The notes under the pieces: model-generated | The model's input: the letters and a program-made list of their open reading frames with translations, nothing else | What the model was told of the DNA's origin: nothing | The model's database searches: none | Program-made: the position numbers and the translations under genes | Shown here: positions 22,826 to 32,920 of the stretch, one piece after another | Layout of the letters: every line of letters begins with the position of its first letter | Position numbering within the stretch: position 1 is the stretch's first letter | DNA from: Xylogone sp. PMI_703 | Taxonomy: Eukaryota > Ascomycota > Leotiomycetes | DNA: 64,000 nt | Assembly: GCA_021399445.1 (NCBI GenBank) | Contig: JAJTUQ010000005.1 | Location: forward strand, 124,001-188,000 | Direction of reading: 5' to 3'

Positions 22826-24100
22826 AGATGATTTCCTAATTGGTATGTTTATGAGGGTATGTATGTTGACCTATCGCCTATCTATTAGGAGACACCATTC
22901 TTGACAATACACGGTGTTATGCCTACTACATGCGTGAGAAATTTGTGTACTCCGTATCACATTTGGCCGTATGCTTGTGCTCTACACTTTCCTCTCCATA
23001 GAGATCCGGATTGCTAGCGATGGGACTAGTCAATAACCCGTAGTTCGTAACCCATAGCTTCATGTAAGCCACCCCCTAAAGACTACCTCGGCATGCTACA
23101 TAATACGTACACTACCATCCACACTGGATATTTACGATGCAGTTATTGAGTTTACAGTACTGCATTATCGAATTTACAGGTGTCATCATTTACGGTTGAA
23201 TGTAGCCGTAGCCGTCGGTAGGCTTACAGAGGAATGGATACAAGACGTAATTCCCCGGAGCATCAAGTGATATATGATAGATTTGGCGTTGATATCCACT
23301 TGTATACAAGTACTGCACTACAGTAGAATCATCGTGGCCTTCAGACATATAAAGTGCCCGAGGAGCTTTTTTGATTTGTGCTCGGGTCATTTCCATCTCA
23401 GCAGCGCCTGTCTCAGGGAGGAGTCTGCAGGTAAGACCGCCCAGACGGCTCCACGCGGCTTGGGCTGCTTGGGTTGCTTGGGTTGCTTTGACTGCGGCAG
23501 CCACTAAGATCAACCAGCTTAGCTCACTTTTAGCGCGAAACTAGAAGAATTAAGCCCGTTCGGCTAAAAGTGCTAAAAGTATATCCAGCTAGATGAGCTA
23601 GTACAAGTATGCTCTAGCGTGTCTAGCTCGGTAACATTTAGCGAGCTACCGTACAAGTGGGCCAAAGGAATAGGCAAATTTCGCGTTCTCCATGAACACG
23701 AACGTCTCCTTACATTTCCACCCATTCTTATTGGATTCCTTTATCTTTTAACAGCGCCATGCGAAGAATATACACTCTAGGCTGTTTCCAACTACGGCAT
23801 TTGAGACTTTGAAAATCGACATATGTTTTCTCTGGCTATTCTTGCCGACGTTACCTCAGTCTATTATTCTTCACGATTAGTTGTATTCGCGTATCATAAA
23901 CTGGTGGGAAGCACGTAGGAGTATCTTGGGAGGTTTTCATTCAAAGTGGATGGTTGGAGCGGCATAAAGAGCGCCGATATTCCTGAACACATAATCTACA
24001 TGGAGAAGACAGAGAAAGAGGATTCTGCACGAATTGTGATTATTTTCTCTTGGAAATAAATAAATATACAAATGTATTTATACATTCGGTTTAAGAATAT
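22826..24100. other. Intergenic 1.3 kb between dehydratase and alkylcitrate synthase
   Basis: No credible gene. A 107-codon minus ORF at 23190..23513 has an Ala/Gln-repeat start created by a short TTGGG(C/T)TGC(T)-type tandem run near 23459-23495, and shows no domain. A 10-bp inverted repeat (CACTTTTAGC / GCTAAAAGTG) lies at 23525-23534 and 23563-23572, followed by several CTAG-rich words. It could be a small transposon scar. The dehydratase promoter should lie just right of 22825. Confidence 0.55.
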
Positions 24101-25643
24101 TTAAAGCCTGGCCTGAATCTTGGTCTCCGCATCACCCGTACGGCTGTCCTCTTGAGCTAACCCTGGCCCGACGTATAAGTCTGTAGCTCTGAAAATCTTG
24201 ATCGGTTGATCTATAGCAAAGTTAGTTCTTATCCTTGAACGAGATGACGGGAGGAAAGCACATACCCATAGCTTCGCGCCAGTGAGCCATTAAACCAATA
24301 ATTCTATGGAACATGTTTGCAGCACAGATCATATCCCAATCAAACCCCCTATATCCGGCTATGTTAGATCAAAATGAAACCAGGAAGAAGTCAAACATTG
24401 ATACGGACCATGCTTTAAACAAGAAATGCGTATAGAAATCCGCATTCGCCCTCAGATTTCTCTTGATGAAATACTCATCCGACGATGCAAGCCTGTCAAT
24501 CTCCTGCGCCAATCCCAACATTGGCTCCTTCTCTGGCGTAAAATCCATCATCTTCAGCCATCTCTTCACCGATGCTAGACGCGGATCCTCACGCTTATGT
24601 AGTCGATGACCAAACCCGAATAGTCTCCTCTCACGCCGTTTGACTTGTTCCAAGAAAAGAGGCACCTTATCGACGGATCCGATCGATTTCAAGGTTATAG
24701 CACCGGCTTCTTGCGCTCCGTAGTGTAAGGGTCCATACGCGGCGGTAATCGCACTAATCAGGCATGAGATTGGGTCAGGAAGTGAAGAGGCGGTAGAAAG
24801 CATGACGACAGTCGATTGAGTCATTCCATTGTCACTATTCAATACCATGCCTTCACGGAATGTAACCAGATAGTTGTGATCAACGGGGCAGCGCATCATG
24901 GTGAAGACGTTTTGGTAGAACGATTTCTTGGGGTCGGCAGGAATGTAAGGAAGCTGCTTCCTGTGAGAGTTGATGAGGCCCATGACTACTGCAAAGGCAG
25001 CTGTTGCTTGAATGACCCCTTCATCGCAGAGAGCACTGTTACCGTGATAAATGTTATCACCATGGATGACTGGCAATGAGGATGGATTGGCAGAGAGGAA
25101 TGCAGCCAAGCCAGCAACGATCATTGGAAGGGGATGCGATGTGCGTCTTTAAACTAGATATATCAGCTTTCTTCCGGATTTTTAGAAGAAAGTTACATAC
25201 GGAAAAGCCTGTATGACTTTAACAACAGTCTCCGGGACATTGGTCATCGCGTTAGCAAGGCGCCGACGTAGCTTCTCTCTTTCTTCTGGGAAGGGATCCT
25301 TTCCAAACACCAGAAGGTGAAAATGGTCTTCAAAGTCGGCATCCCGTCCCCAAATTTGATTTGCCAGGAAGCCTCTAAAAAGTGTAATTCCAGATACGGG
25401 GTCCCTATGTGAAACCGCATTTAGCATGACTCAAATACATGCAATATTGATCTATACACACCGCCCGGTAACCTGAGTTTTCTTGATAATTGTGTTTTGC
25501 AAGCCCGGGTCATAAAGGGCGAGTTTTCCTGTCGGCGATGTAATCTTTTGAAAATCTGTAGCAGAGACTGTATCAGCTGTGATAGGGATTGTGTATTGTT
25601 TGGATGTGCGAGAGTCCTGGACGAGGAGCGTACCGTCCGACAT
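24101..25643 (-). CDS. Alkylcitrate synthase (citrate synthase family), five exons
   Basis: Exons on the minus strand are 25643..25462, 25404..25201, 25146..24409, 24348..24266 and 24210..24101 (438 aa). Introns of 54-60 nt all end in AG. It condenses an acyl thioester with oxaloacetate. Citrate-synthase active-site residues are in place: GPLHYGAQEAG (His270), GFGHRLHKREDPRL (His309) and ADFYTHF (Asp365). In primary citrate synthases the first segment is usually HGGAN, so HYGAQ is a local substitution beside the catalytic His that could suit a bulky acyl chain. There is no mitochondrial presequence, and the protein ends in ARL, a PTS1-type tripeptide. The start MSDGTLLVQ is the first ATG in frame. 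Its position beside dehydratase, KSI, PEBP and PKS genes argues against a primary-metabolism copy. Confidence 0.9.
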
Positions 25644-26322
25644 GTTGACGTTCGTTTGTGGATGTGTATATTTTATCAATTAACAATGTTCATCAAAAAG
25701 TGGGTTGATCTTGACAACTTGAGCATTCCCAACAACATATATGTCTGCGAAAGTAGCTATCCTAAAAGTACCCGAACCGAGGCTATTATTCTGTTTAATA
25801 AGCTACGTATGTGGTATAACCGGTAAGCAGGTTTGCTACTTTGAATGCTTGTATAGGATAGCTATTTGGCATTTTTATAGTTCAATGTTAATGAAGAACT
25901 TTTGTTTAGGGGTAGAGTGTGTCCATAAGCTTGAGAGCTACATAACCATATAACGAACGTGAAATTTTATGCTAAAGTAAACTTATCTATTAGAAGAACA
26001 AGAGCGGTTTCATTATAAAAATAAAGAGAACTGGTAAATTTGGCGACAAGGTGTTCTATTTGTGAGAGTAATGTAGCTGGAAGGAATTTGCGTTACCATA
26101 TACCGCCATTCTCTTGAGTTACAGAGTATTGTGATGTAAAGCCGCGATTAATTCTTTGACTGAGGTCGGAAAGATCTGCGTCATACAATAATGACTACCA
26201 GCTCATTCATCTCTTGGTGCATGTTCTGTTCATTTTTGGTATAGCGTGTGGAACGTACATAGGCTGTTGGTAGATAAATCCAACCGCTTCTCCCTCTTTC
26301 CAAAATCCGTCAACGGCAAACA
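25644..26322. promoter_or_regulatory. Divergent promoter region, alkylcitrate synthase / MFS pump B
   Basis: 679 bp between opposed start codons. No coding function recognised. Shared regulation of the two genes is likely from the layout; no operator was identified. Confidence 0.5.
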
Positions 26323-28021
26323 ATGATGTCGGTGCCGCTCAACCCTCCCGCTATGTCTCTTCCTCCAGATACTCCGTCCAAAGAGGAAGATGCTAGATTT
26401 CAAGACTCGAACCAGACAGCAGAAAAACCACAAAACAAAATAGAGCAAGCGCAGCAGGATTCGCATCCAACGCAGCCGGCAAATGATGAACCATACTCTG
26501 TTCATGGCACTGGCGCCAAAAGGCTAATCGTACTAGCTGCATCGGTTGCTGGTTTCTTTTCTCCTTTGTCTGCTAGTATATACTATCCTGCGTTGCCAGC
26601 GATTGAGAAGGCGCTGAATGTATCGGGTACGAAGGTTAATTTGACAGTCACTACATATTTGGTATGTTTGTTACCATCGGGGCTGTCATCGATACGTGCA
26701 ATTTCTTGACTAGATACAGATTCTACAAGGCTTAGCGCCCATGGTCACAGCCAGTTTCAGTGACAGTGCCGGACGCCGACCAGGTTACGCAGTATGTTTC
26801 ATAGTCTACGTTTTTGCCAACTTGGGTCTTGGGTTGCAGAACAGCTATGCTGCATTAATGGTATTGAGAGCACTACAATCAGCTGGAAGTAGTGGGGCTA
26901 TAGCAATTGCGAACGGTGTTGTCAGCGATATCATCACGCCGCAAGAGCGAGGAAGTTACATCGCGTTTGCCTCAGTTGGATCGATTTTGGGACCGTCTCT
27001 GTCGCCCATTATTGGGGGTCTATTTGCGCAGTATACGGACTGGCATTGGATTTTCTGGTTCTTGTTGATCTTCAGTGGCGCATTTTGCGTCCCTTTCTTT
27101 CTCTTTTTTCCGGAAACATGTCGTAAGATTGTGGGTAATGGGCGAGGATTACCACCGTTCTGGAACCGCAATCTACTAGACATCATGCGTGCGCGAAAGG
27201 AGAAGCATCAACATCAGCATCTCGAGCACGAAGAAGGACCTGCAAACCGACAACGCCCCCGTCTATCTATCCCAAACCCCCTCGGAGTCTTCGTCGTTTT
27301 CACCAATCTCCAAACCGTCATGACCCTTTGCCCCGCTGGCGTGGCATTTGGAAGCTACTATGCGGTTTTGACAGGCGCCTCAAGTGAATTTACACGTGTT
27401 TACCACTTCAGCGAGATCAAAGTTGCCCTCATATTCTTACCCATTGGCGTCGGTGGATTGGTCTCAGCTCTAAGTACAGGCAAACTAGTGAATTGGAATT
27501 TTAGCCGTCACGCCCGCAAACTCGGTATCACTGTTGCTCGGAATCGAAGGCAAGAATTGCTAAATTTCCCCATTGAGCGAGCAAGACTCGAGATTGCCCT
27601 TCCGGTGTTCTGTCTAGGATGCGCCTGTACCGTGGTCTATGGCTGGTTAATGACTCGACATGTAAATGTGTCCGGCCCAATCATTCTACTCTTCGTAATG
27701 AGTTGGTCTTTTGCTGCATTTTATCAGGTCCTTAATGTCTTGTTAGTTGACACTTATCCCGGCCGAGGTGCAATGGTGACTGCGGTCGTAAACTTGGTTA
27801 GATGTGAGCTGGGCGCGGGCATGGCGGCATTGATCGGTCCGTTGACAAACGCTACTGGTTCAGGGTGGTCATATACAATAATTGCCTTGATAGGGCTTGC
27901 TGCGACTAGTCCATTGCTTATCACAATGAAGTATGGGATGAAATGGAGACAGGAGAGTGCGGCGAAGGCGGAAGAGAAGAAGAAGAGGAGCCTGGAGGCG
28001 AGGCAAAGCCAGCAAGCTTAG
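26323..28021 (+). CDS. MFS transporter (DHA1 type), cluster efflux pump B
   Basis: Exons 26323..26661 and 26720..28021 (546 aa); the 58-nt intron is GTATGT..CAG at the same place as in pump A, after the TTY-hydrophobic stretch before motif A. The N-terminal ~65 residues are hydrophilic (Pro/Gln/Glu rich). Landmarks are FSPLSASIYYPALPAIEKAL, SFSDSAGRRPGYAV (motif A), SVGSILGPSLSPIIGG (motif C) and FFPETCRKIVGNGRG. The second half has family-like RARLEIALPVF and VVNLVRCELGAGMAAL segments. The C-terminal tail is Lys/Glu rich. Shared intron position and motifs make it a paralogue of 17562..19094. Product export is inferred. Confidence 0.88.
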
Positions 28022-28451
28022 ATGGAGTACCCGCTTGAAGGACTCGGGCAAAATTTAGAAGGTAATGTTATAACTAATGGGCTTGTTTTAAAGAGATAAA
28101 CAGTGGATCATAATCAAAACAGTAGTATAAAGGGAATCAAAGTAACGTTATTCCTTATGAAGCAAATAACTGAACTTCAAATGTTCCATGTATTATCATC
28201 CTGTGTGTAGACAACAAAGTTTGTCGAGATCAAAATGCTTATTAAAAAGCATTTCCAAATATCCAAACAAAAATAGAAAGAGAAGAAAAAGGCCCGATAA
28301 AGTAACTGTGAATCCTCATAAACGTGCCGATTACAACCCCTGATATATCTGTCACTTATTGGCCACATTTTCCTTTCCAATCTGTCCACTGCCAAGCCTT
28401 ACTCATTGGACATCTTTGATTGAAATAACTAAAATATAGAAGACAAATACA
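28022..28451. other. Intergenic, promoter side of the methyltransferase
   Basis: 430 bp between the pump B stop and the methyltransferase ATG. No gene recognised. Confidence 0.5.
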
Positions 28452-29456
28452 ATGGCAGCAGTAACAACCACAGAAGCAGCATCTCAGCCTCGTGATAGAG
28501 GTGATAATGCCTGGGCCTACAAAAAAGATGTTGCCTGGTATCGTCAAGATCTCAGTGAGGACACCATTGGCGAAATGCGCTCTGTTCTCGAGAGGTACAG
28601 CAAGATTCCATCCGAGAGAGTAGTTGATCATATTAAAGAAGTGAGGGATAAAGCTTGGGAGGTCGTGAGTAGCTAGAGCCGGATGAAATGCACAATGGCT
28701 AATGCGCAACTAAATTATAGTACCCCTATGGCAGTGTCGGTATGTTTGGGTTCCTAACCCTGAACATGCCGTACATGCCGGAATATACGGAAATTCTCGA
28801 TCGTCTGAGAACTGGGGATCAGAAATTTATTGATGTTGGATGTTGTTTTGGACAGGAAATTCGTAGATTGGTCAGCTACAGCAATTTTCTGCATACAAGG
28901 AACGCAAAGGTTGACACAGATACAACAGGTCTACGATGGTGTTCCATCTGAAAACCTCTACGGTTTGGACCTACACAAAGGCTTCATGGATATTGGCTAT
29001 GACCTATTTTGCGACAAGGCAACACTCCAATCAACCTTTATCGCAGCCGATATTTTCGATTCTTCTAACCCGGCCTTTGAGAATATCGCGGGGAAGATAG
29101 ATATCGTTCATGCGGGTTCTTTTTTCCATCTCTTTAGCTGGGATGAGCAAGTGAAAGCTGCCAAGCAGATTGTTAACTTCCTGAAGCCCCAACTAGGCAG
29201 TATGCTAGTTGGTAAACACGCTGGAGACATCAATCCAGGAAACAAGAGTAGACCAGGTCGTCTGGGATCTAGGTATAGGCACAATGGGGAGACATGGAAG
29301 AAGATGTGGGAGCAAATTGGAGAGGAGACGGGGACTAAGTGGGAGGTCCAAGTGGATGAGTTGGCTGATAATGAGTATTTCAAGGATGGGAGACAGTATG
29401 GTGACTGGGATTCAGAGACTACGAGGCGGTTGCAGTTTTGTGTGCGCAGATTGTAG
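28452..29456 (+). CDS. SAM-dependent methyltransferase, AusD/Trt5-like
   Basis: Exons 28452..28664, 28721..28870 and 28929..29456 (296 aa); introns are 56 and 58 nt. The N-terminal helix region ([20 protein letters not shown]) and [13 protein letters not shown] match the small methyltransferase family of fungal meroterpenoid clusters (AusD, Trt5, AdrK and relatives), which often methylate carboxylates. Motif I is [15 protein letters not shown], the motif II acid is in [10 protein letters not shown], then ADIFDSS, and [14 protein letters not shown]. The second donor, GTCAGC, is unusual, but splicing restores the RRL-VYDG joint typical of the family. In this cluster it might methylate a maleate/anhydride-derived carboxylate or a side-chain acid. 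That is inference; such an enzyme is not part of the known maleidride core. Confidence 0.85.
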
Positions 29457-29768
29457 ATTTCTATGAAGTTGAGGCGGAAGAGAAGCGTCAGTCTGTTCTG
29501 GATTGATAGAATACAAAATTTTACTATTGGAGTAATATGCTAGACTTGTAGGATAACTTGTTAATGTAACATGGACGCCTCTATATTGCTAGCTAAAAGA
29601 AATAATATGTAATAAGAAATAGACAGAGATAGGGTAAAGGAAAAGCGAGGATATTAGTGGACCTTTCTCGTTCTACCCGACAACAGACTAATCGCAGCTT
29701 TTGATACAATGGAGCTACACTATCTGCGTTATGAACACCAGTGACATTGACAGAAACCACGACATGTA
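29457..29768. other. Convergent intergenic region
   Basis: 312 bp between two stop codons (methyltransferase plus, KSI-like minus). It holds the 3' UTRs; nothing else seen. Confidence 0.5.
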
Positions 29769-30510
29769 TTATAGTTCAGCCTTCAAGTCAGTCTTATTCA
29801 GCATCGGCGGCAAACCGCCAGGGCCAGGAATGAAATCGTAGTGATGAACGCGATCACTTGAGTTGAACCAAATCTCATTATCCCACAGGGTGCGCATGAT
29901 CTGGCCGGCATCAACCCAGGTGCGAACCTCGCGGATGAGTCCGTCTTCGTCCCAGCGGGAGACCCAGAGACTAGTCAATTCCCATGGTTGTCCTGTATCC
30001 ATCAGCACTGTTCTTTCAATCAGAAGCAATCAAGCGAGGAATAAGATTCTCACCCTTGTTGGTAGTCGCATTGAAGTAAAATTCCTGCACACTCCATGCC
30101 TGGTCACATCCGCCGTGAATAGCCCAGAGTTTCGCATCAACTTTCGCATCCTTCAAGCAGTTATTCAACCGCCAAAGCGAATTGACAAACGCCATCTTGG
30201 GATTGTGGTAGTATCCCGCAAACGGATGATGGCCCATGATTCTGACGTGCAGATCAGGATGAGCGTACTTAAAGACAGCCTCCATATCATCGCTGACACT
30301 GTTGAAGGCTTCATAGATCCATGGCTGCGAGACGTATTTGCAATTGGTCTCAGGATTCTCGAATTCGAAGTGAGAAGGAAAGTCTGGGTCGTCGAGGGAG
30401 TAGGATGTCGATTGAATGGGCTCTTGGGTGTCGGCAGGAGAAAAAACTCGTGCAGAGACATAGCTGCTGCTTCCAACGAGAAAGAGAGAGGGGAGGATGG
30501 GCAAGCGCAT
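29769..30510 (-). CDS. Ketosteroid-isomerase-like (SnoaL/NTF2 fold) protein, secretory; probable maleidride dimerising enzyme
   Basis: Exons on the minus strand are 30510..30054 and 30007..29769 (231 aa); the 46-nt intron is GTGAGA..CAG. Residues 1-20 (MRLPILPSLFLVGSSSYVSA) form a signal peptide. An in-frame upstream ATG at 30552 would bury it and is less likely. The body has NTF2-like features: an N-terminal helix WIYEAFNSVSDDMEAVFKYAHPDLHVRIMGHHPFAG, the strand FYFNATT and the paired strands TSLWVSRWDEDGLIREVRTWVD. Three sequons (NAT, NSS, NKT) agree with ER entry. KSI-like proteins are the established enzymes of anhydride dimerisation in byssochlamic acid and related pathways. It is divergent from PEBP 2 across 456 bp. 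Only one KSI copy is visible here, while some known clusters have two. Confidence 0.82.
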
Positions 30511-30966
30511 TGTGATTGATTCAATGTGGAGATTTTCACGGTAAAAGTTCACACAGCAATGGACGGCGGATAAGAATAGATATCATCAAAGAAAAATTGC
30601 TTTGTTCTTTACACTCTTCCCTCTCTACCATCTCCTTGCCGCGTTGCTGGCTAGTACAACGGTACAGTCTGCCAAGAGCTGCCGCCCTCCAGTAAATCAC
30701 CCGAGCTGATTCCCTAAATAGGAACTCTAGGGACAAAAAGCCCCCGGGCCAGTGAGCGCAAGAATTTGCCGACAGCCCAGGCCCAAAGTCAGCAGTGGCT
30801 CCGATCTTAACGCACAGCGATAGTTGGCAAGTTGCTCCTCTTGATCTATCTTCCTTACCAGTACCACGGCACCTGCCACTCCCACACATCTCTTTACCTG
30901 TCTATCTGAGAAAGAAGAATAGTACAGCCGCATTTGTCGAGTCCTACGGTCAGCCTGAGGTAATCG
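30511..30966. promoter_or_regulatory. Divergent promoter region, KSI-like / PEBP 2
   Basis: 456 bp between opposed start codons of two dimerisation-related genes. The arrangement favours co-expression. No specific operator was proved. Confidence 0.5.
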
Positions 30967-31599
30967 TTGACAATGTGGTTCATCTTGCGCTGCCTTGAAT
31001 GGACACTTGCCAAACTCCTCTACCGCCGACGAGGCTATGATCATGATCTCTTCTACAAAGGCCTTGCATTTGAGAAATTTCCTAAACCAACTTTTGATGT
31101 CATATCGCCGGATTGCGGGCCAACAGGCGCAAAGCTCGGTGTCGAATACTCTCAATGGGGATCAGGCAAAGTGCCCCGATTAACATGGCCAGCTGGCGGC
31201 CCAGAAGTCAAAGAATACATTATCGTAATCGAGGACCCCGACGCGCCCATGGGACATTCCAATGTTCATGGCATTTACTGTTGCGTCCCAGGGGACAAGA
31301 CCAGCTTTGGTCCGGAGGATCTTGAGCTTCTTAGCGAGGATAAGAATGGCTTGAAGCGGATTAGTAGTGGATATCTTGTGGGCAAGAACAGACGCAATAT
31401 TGTGTATATTGCACCGAGGCCGCCTTTGGGCCATGGGCCGCATCGATACTTTTTTGAGGTTATTTCCCTGAGTCAGTCGTTGGATTCGCAGAAGTTAAGT
31501 GCCGTACCAACCAAGCAGGAGCTATCAGATGCGGTTATTGGCATGGTGTGTGGTTGGGGACTGTGGATTGCAACTTTTGAGCAGAAGTGGTCTATGTGA
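30967..31599 (+). CDS. PEBP-like protein 2 (YbhB/Raf-kinase-inhibitor-like fold)
   Basis: Single exon, 210 aa. Phosphatidylethanolamine-binding-protein signatures are clear: DPDAP at residues 90-94, NVHGIYCCVPG in place of the CHW-type strand, and GHGPHRYFF at 155-163 (motif 2). The first ~20 residues (MWFILRCLEWTLAKLLYRRR) are hydrophobic then basic. They could be a signal anchor rather than a cleaved leader. Unlike PEBP 1 it keeps the canonical DPDAP loop and lacks sequons, so the two are divergent and may have different partners or places. In maleidride clusters PEBP-like proteins raise the yield of KSI-catalysed coupling. An ATG two codons further in is an alternative start. Confidence 0.88.
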   Translation: MTMWFILRCLEWTLAKLLYRRRGYDHDLFYKGLAFEKFPKPTFDVISPDCGPTGAKLGVEYSQWGSGKVPRLTWPAGGPEVKEYIIVIEDPDAPMGHSNVHGIYCCVPGDKTSFGPEDLELLSEDKNGLKRISSGYLVGKNRRNIVYIAPRPPLGHGPHRYFFEVISLSQSLDSQKLSAVPTKQELSDAVIGMVCGWGLWIATFEQKWSM

Positions 31600-32920
31600 C
31601 AAGCTATTTTGGTTGTAGCATCGATACAATTGATATGTTTTACTTTGTCGTAAATTAGAAGCAGAGGAAACCAATGATTCTAGTCTTCGCAGCCCAACAT
31701 CCTTTCTTCCATGCATTTCGGGAGTAATAATGATACTATATTCATAATCTCAATCAATTGATGTACTGCATGCTGTAAAATGACATACTCAAAGTCCAAA
31801 ACCGTGTAGAAGTAGAACACTAATTAGGCTATAGTCCGACAGAATCTCCGGCATGGATATCCCGATCTCCAAAGCTCTGATCGCCTCAGCTTATCCACCA
31901 CTGCTATAGTTGGATCAAGAGCGGCGGCAATTGTCGCTGCAGCGGTAAATGTTTAATCATAAAGTCCTTCAAATAAGAATTTAGAGCGTCTAGTAGCTGC
32001 TGCAGATGTATCACAGCGGAGGCAACAACGTGCTTCACTCCTTTGTTCTCTGAAGGGAAGCACGGGTTCCTGCATGAGAGAGATCTACTGGTAGAGATTC
32101 TGTTCTTTCTTAATGTAGTGCCAGTTTCGGAGGGTTCTATTTCTAGACTATGCTGAGGCTAGAGTGGGTTTACTAGAGTTGAGTTTGATTCGATGAGCAT
32201 AGTGGGATAAGGGCATCTTTTGCCTGTTTTGTCGACAGTAAGATTCATCGTTACAGTGGAAGATAGTTGGAGATCAGCAATACACGTTCGCACATGGCAA
32301 ACACGCGCAAATTGGAGCTAGAATGTAGGACACTGCCCCGGTAGAATTCACATGCAGACTGTAGTCTTTCCAGCCGGCCAACTTCTTCCATGTGTATATG
32401 ATTACTAGACTTCTTGTGACTGGACATCGATCTCAACCAATGACAAAAGTTCTACTTCCATAAAAATAAAAAATGCCCCGGGGCCAAGATAGTGTAGTGC
32501 ATGTTGTGAGACAGTCAGCTTCGGGCATTTCTGTCTCTAGTCTGGTCTCTACTTCGAAGGCTTCCATTAGAGTCTACGGTTACATAAGGTAGATTGGTAA
32601 TTTGTTATCGAAAGGTAGCCGTTGGCAAGCAGGTTGCTCATAAACTATAATTAACGCTTTCAGAGAAGTTTTAATCTTACCAGGAGTCCAAGGCAAATGA
32701 TATAATTGCCGGTTCATGTCTGTAACTTGTCTTCTCTAACAAGTACATACATACTTGTCTGCCTGTAATACTGATCTCGAAATATCTCGACAATCCTCTA
32801 TGACTGCGTGTACACCCCGAGTCCTGATTTGACTGCATGTCTTTGCTTGTCTAGCTTCGAAGGCATTCGATACATCATACACTCGTCCCACCTCCTACTT
32901 ACAATATCCCTTGCTACAAC
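31600..32920. other. Intergenic 1.3 kb upstream of the PKS
   Basis: No credible ORF or repeat recognised. It contains the PEBP 2 3' region and the PKS promoter. Pyrimidine-rich tracts precede the PKS ATG, as is common in fungal promoters. Confidence 0.55.

Noticed and set aside
23190..23513. 107-codon Ala/Gln-rich ORF
   Set aside because: The pattern comes from a short DNA tandem run; no domain, no splice support, and it lies in an intergenic gap.
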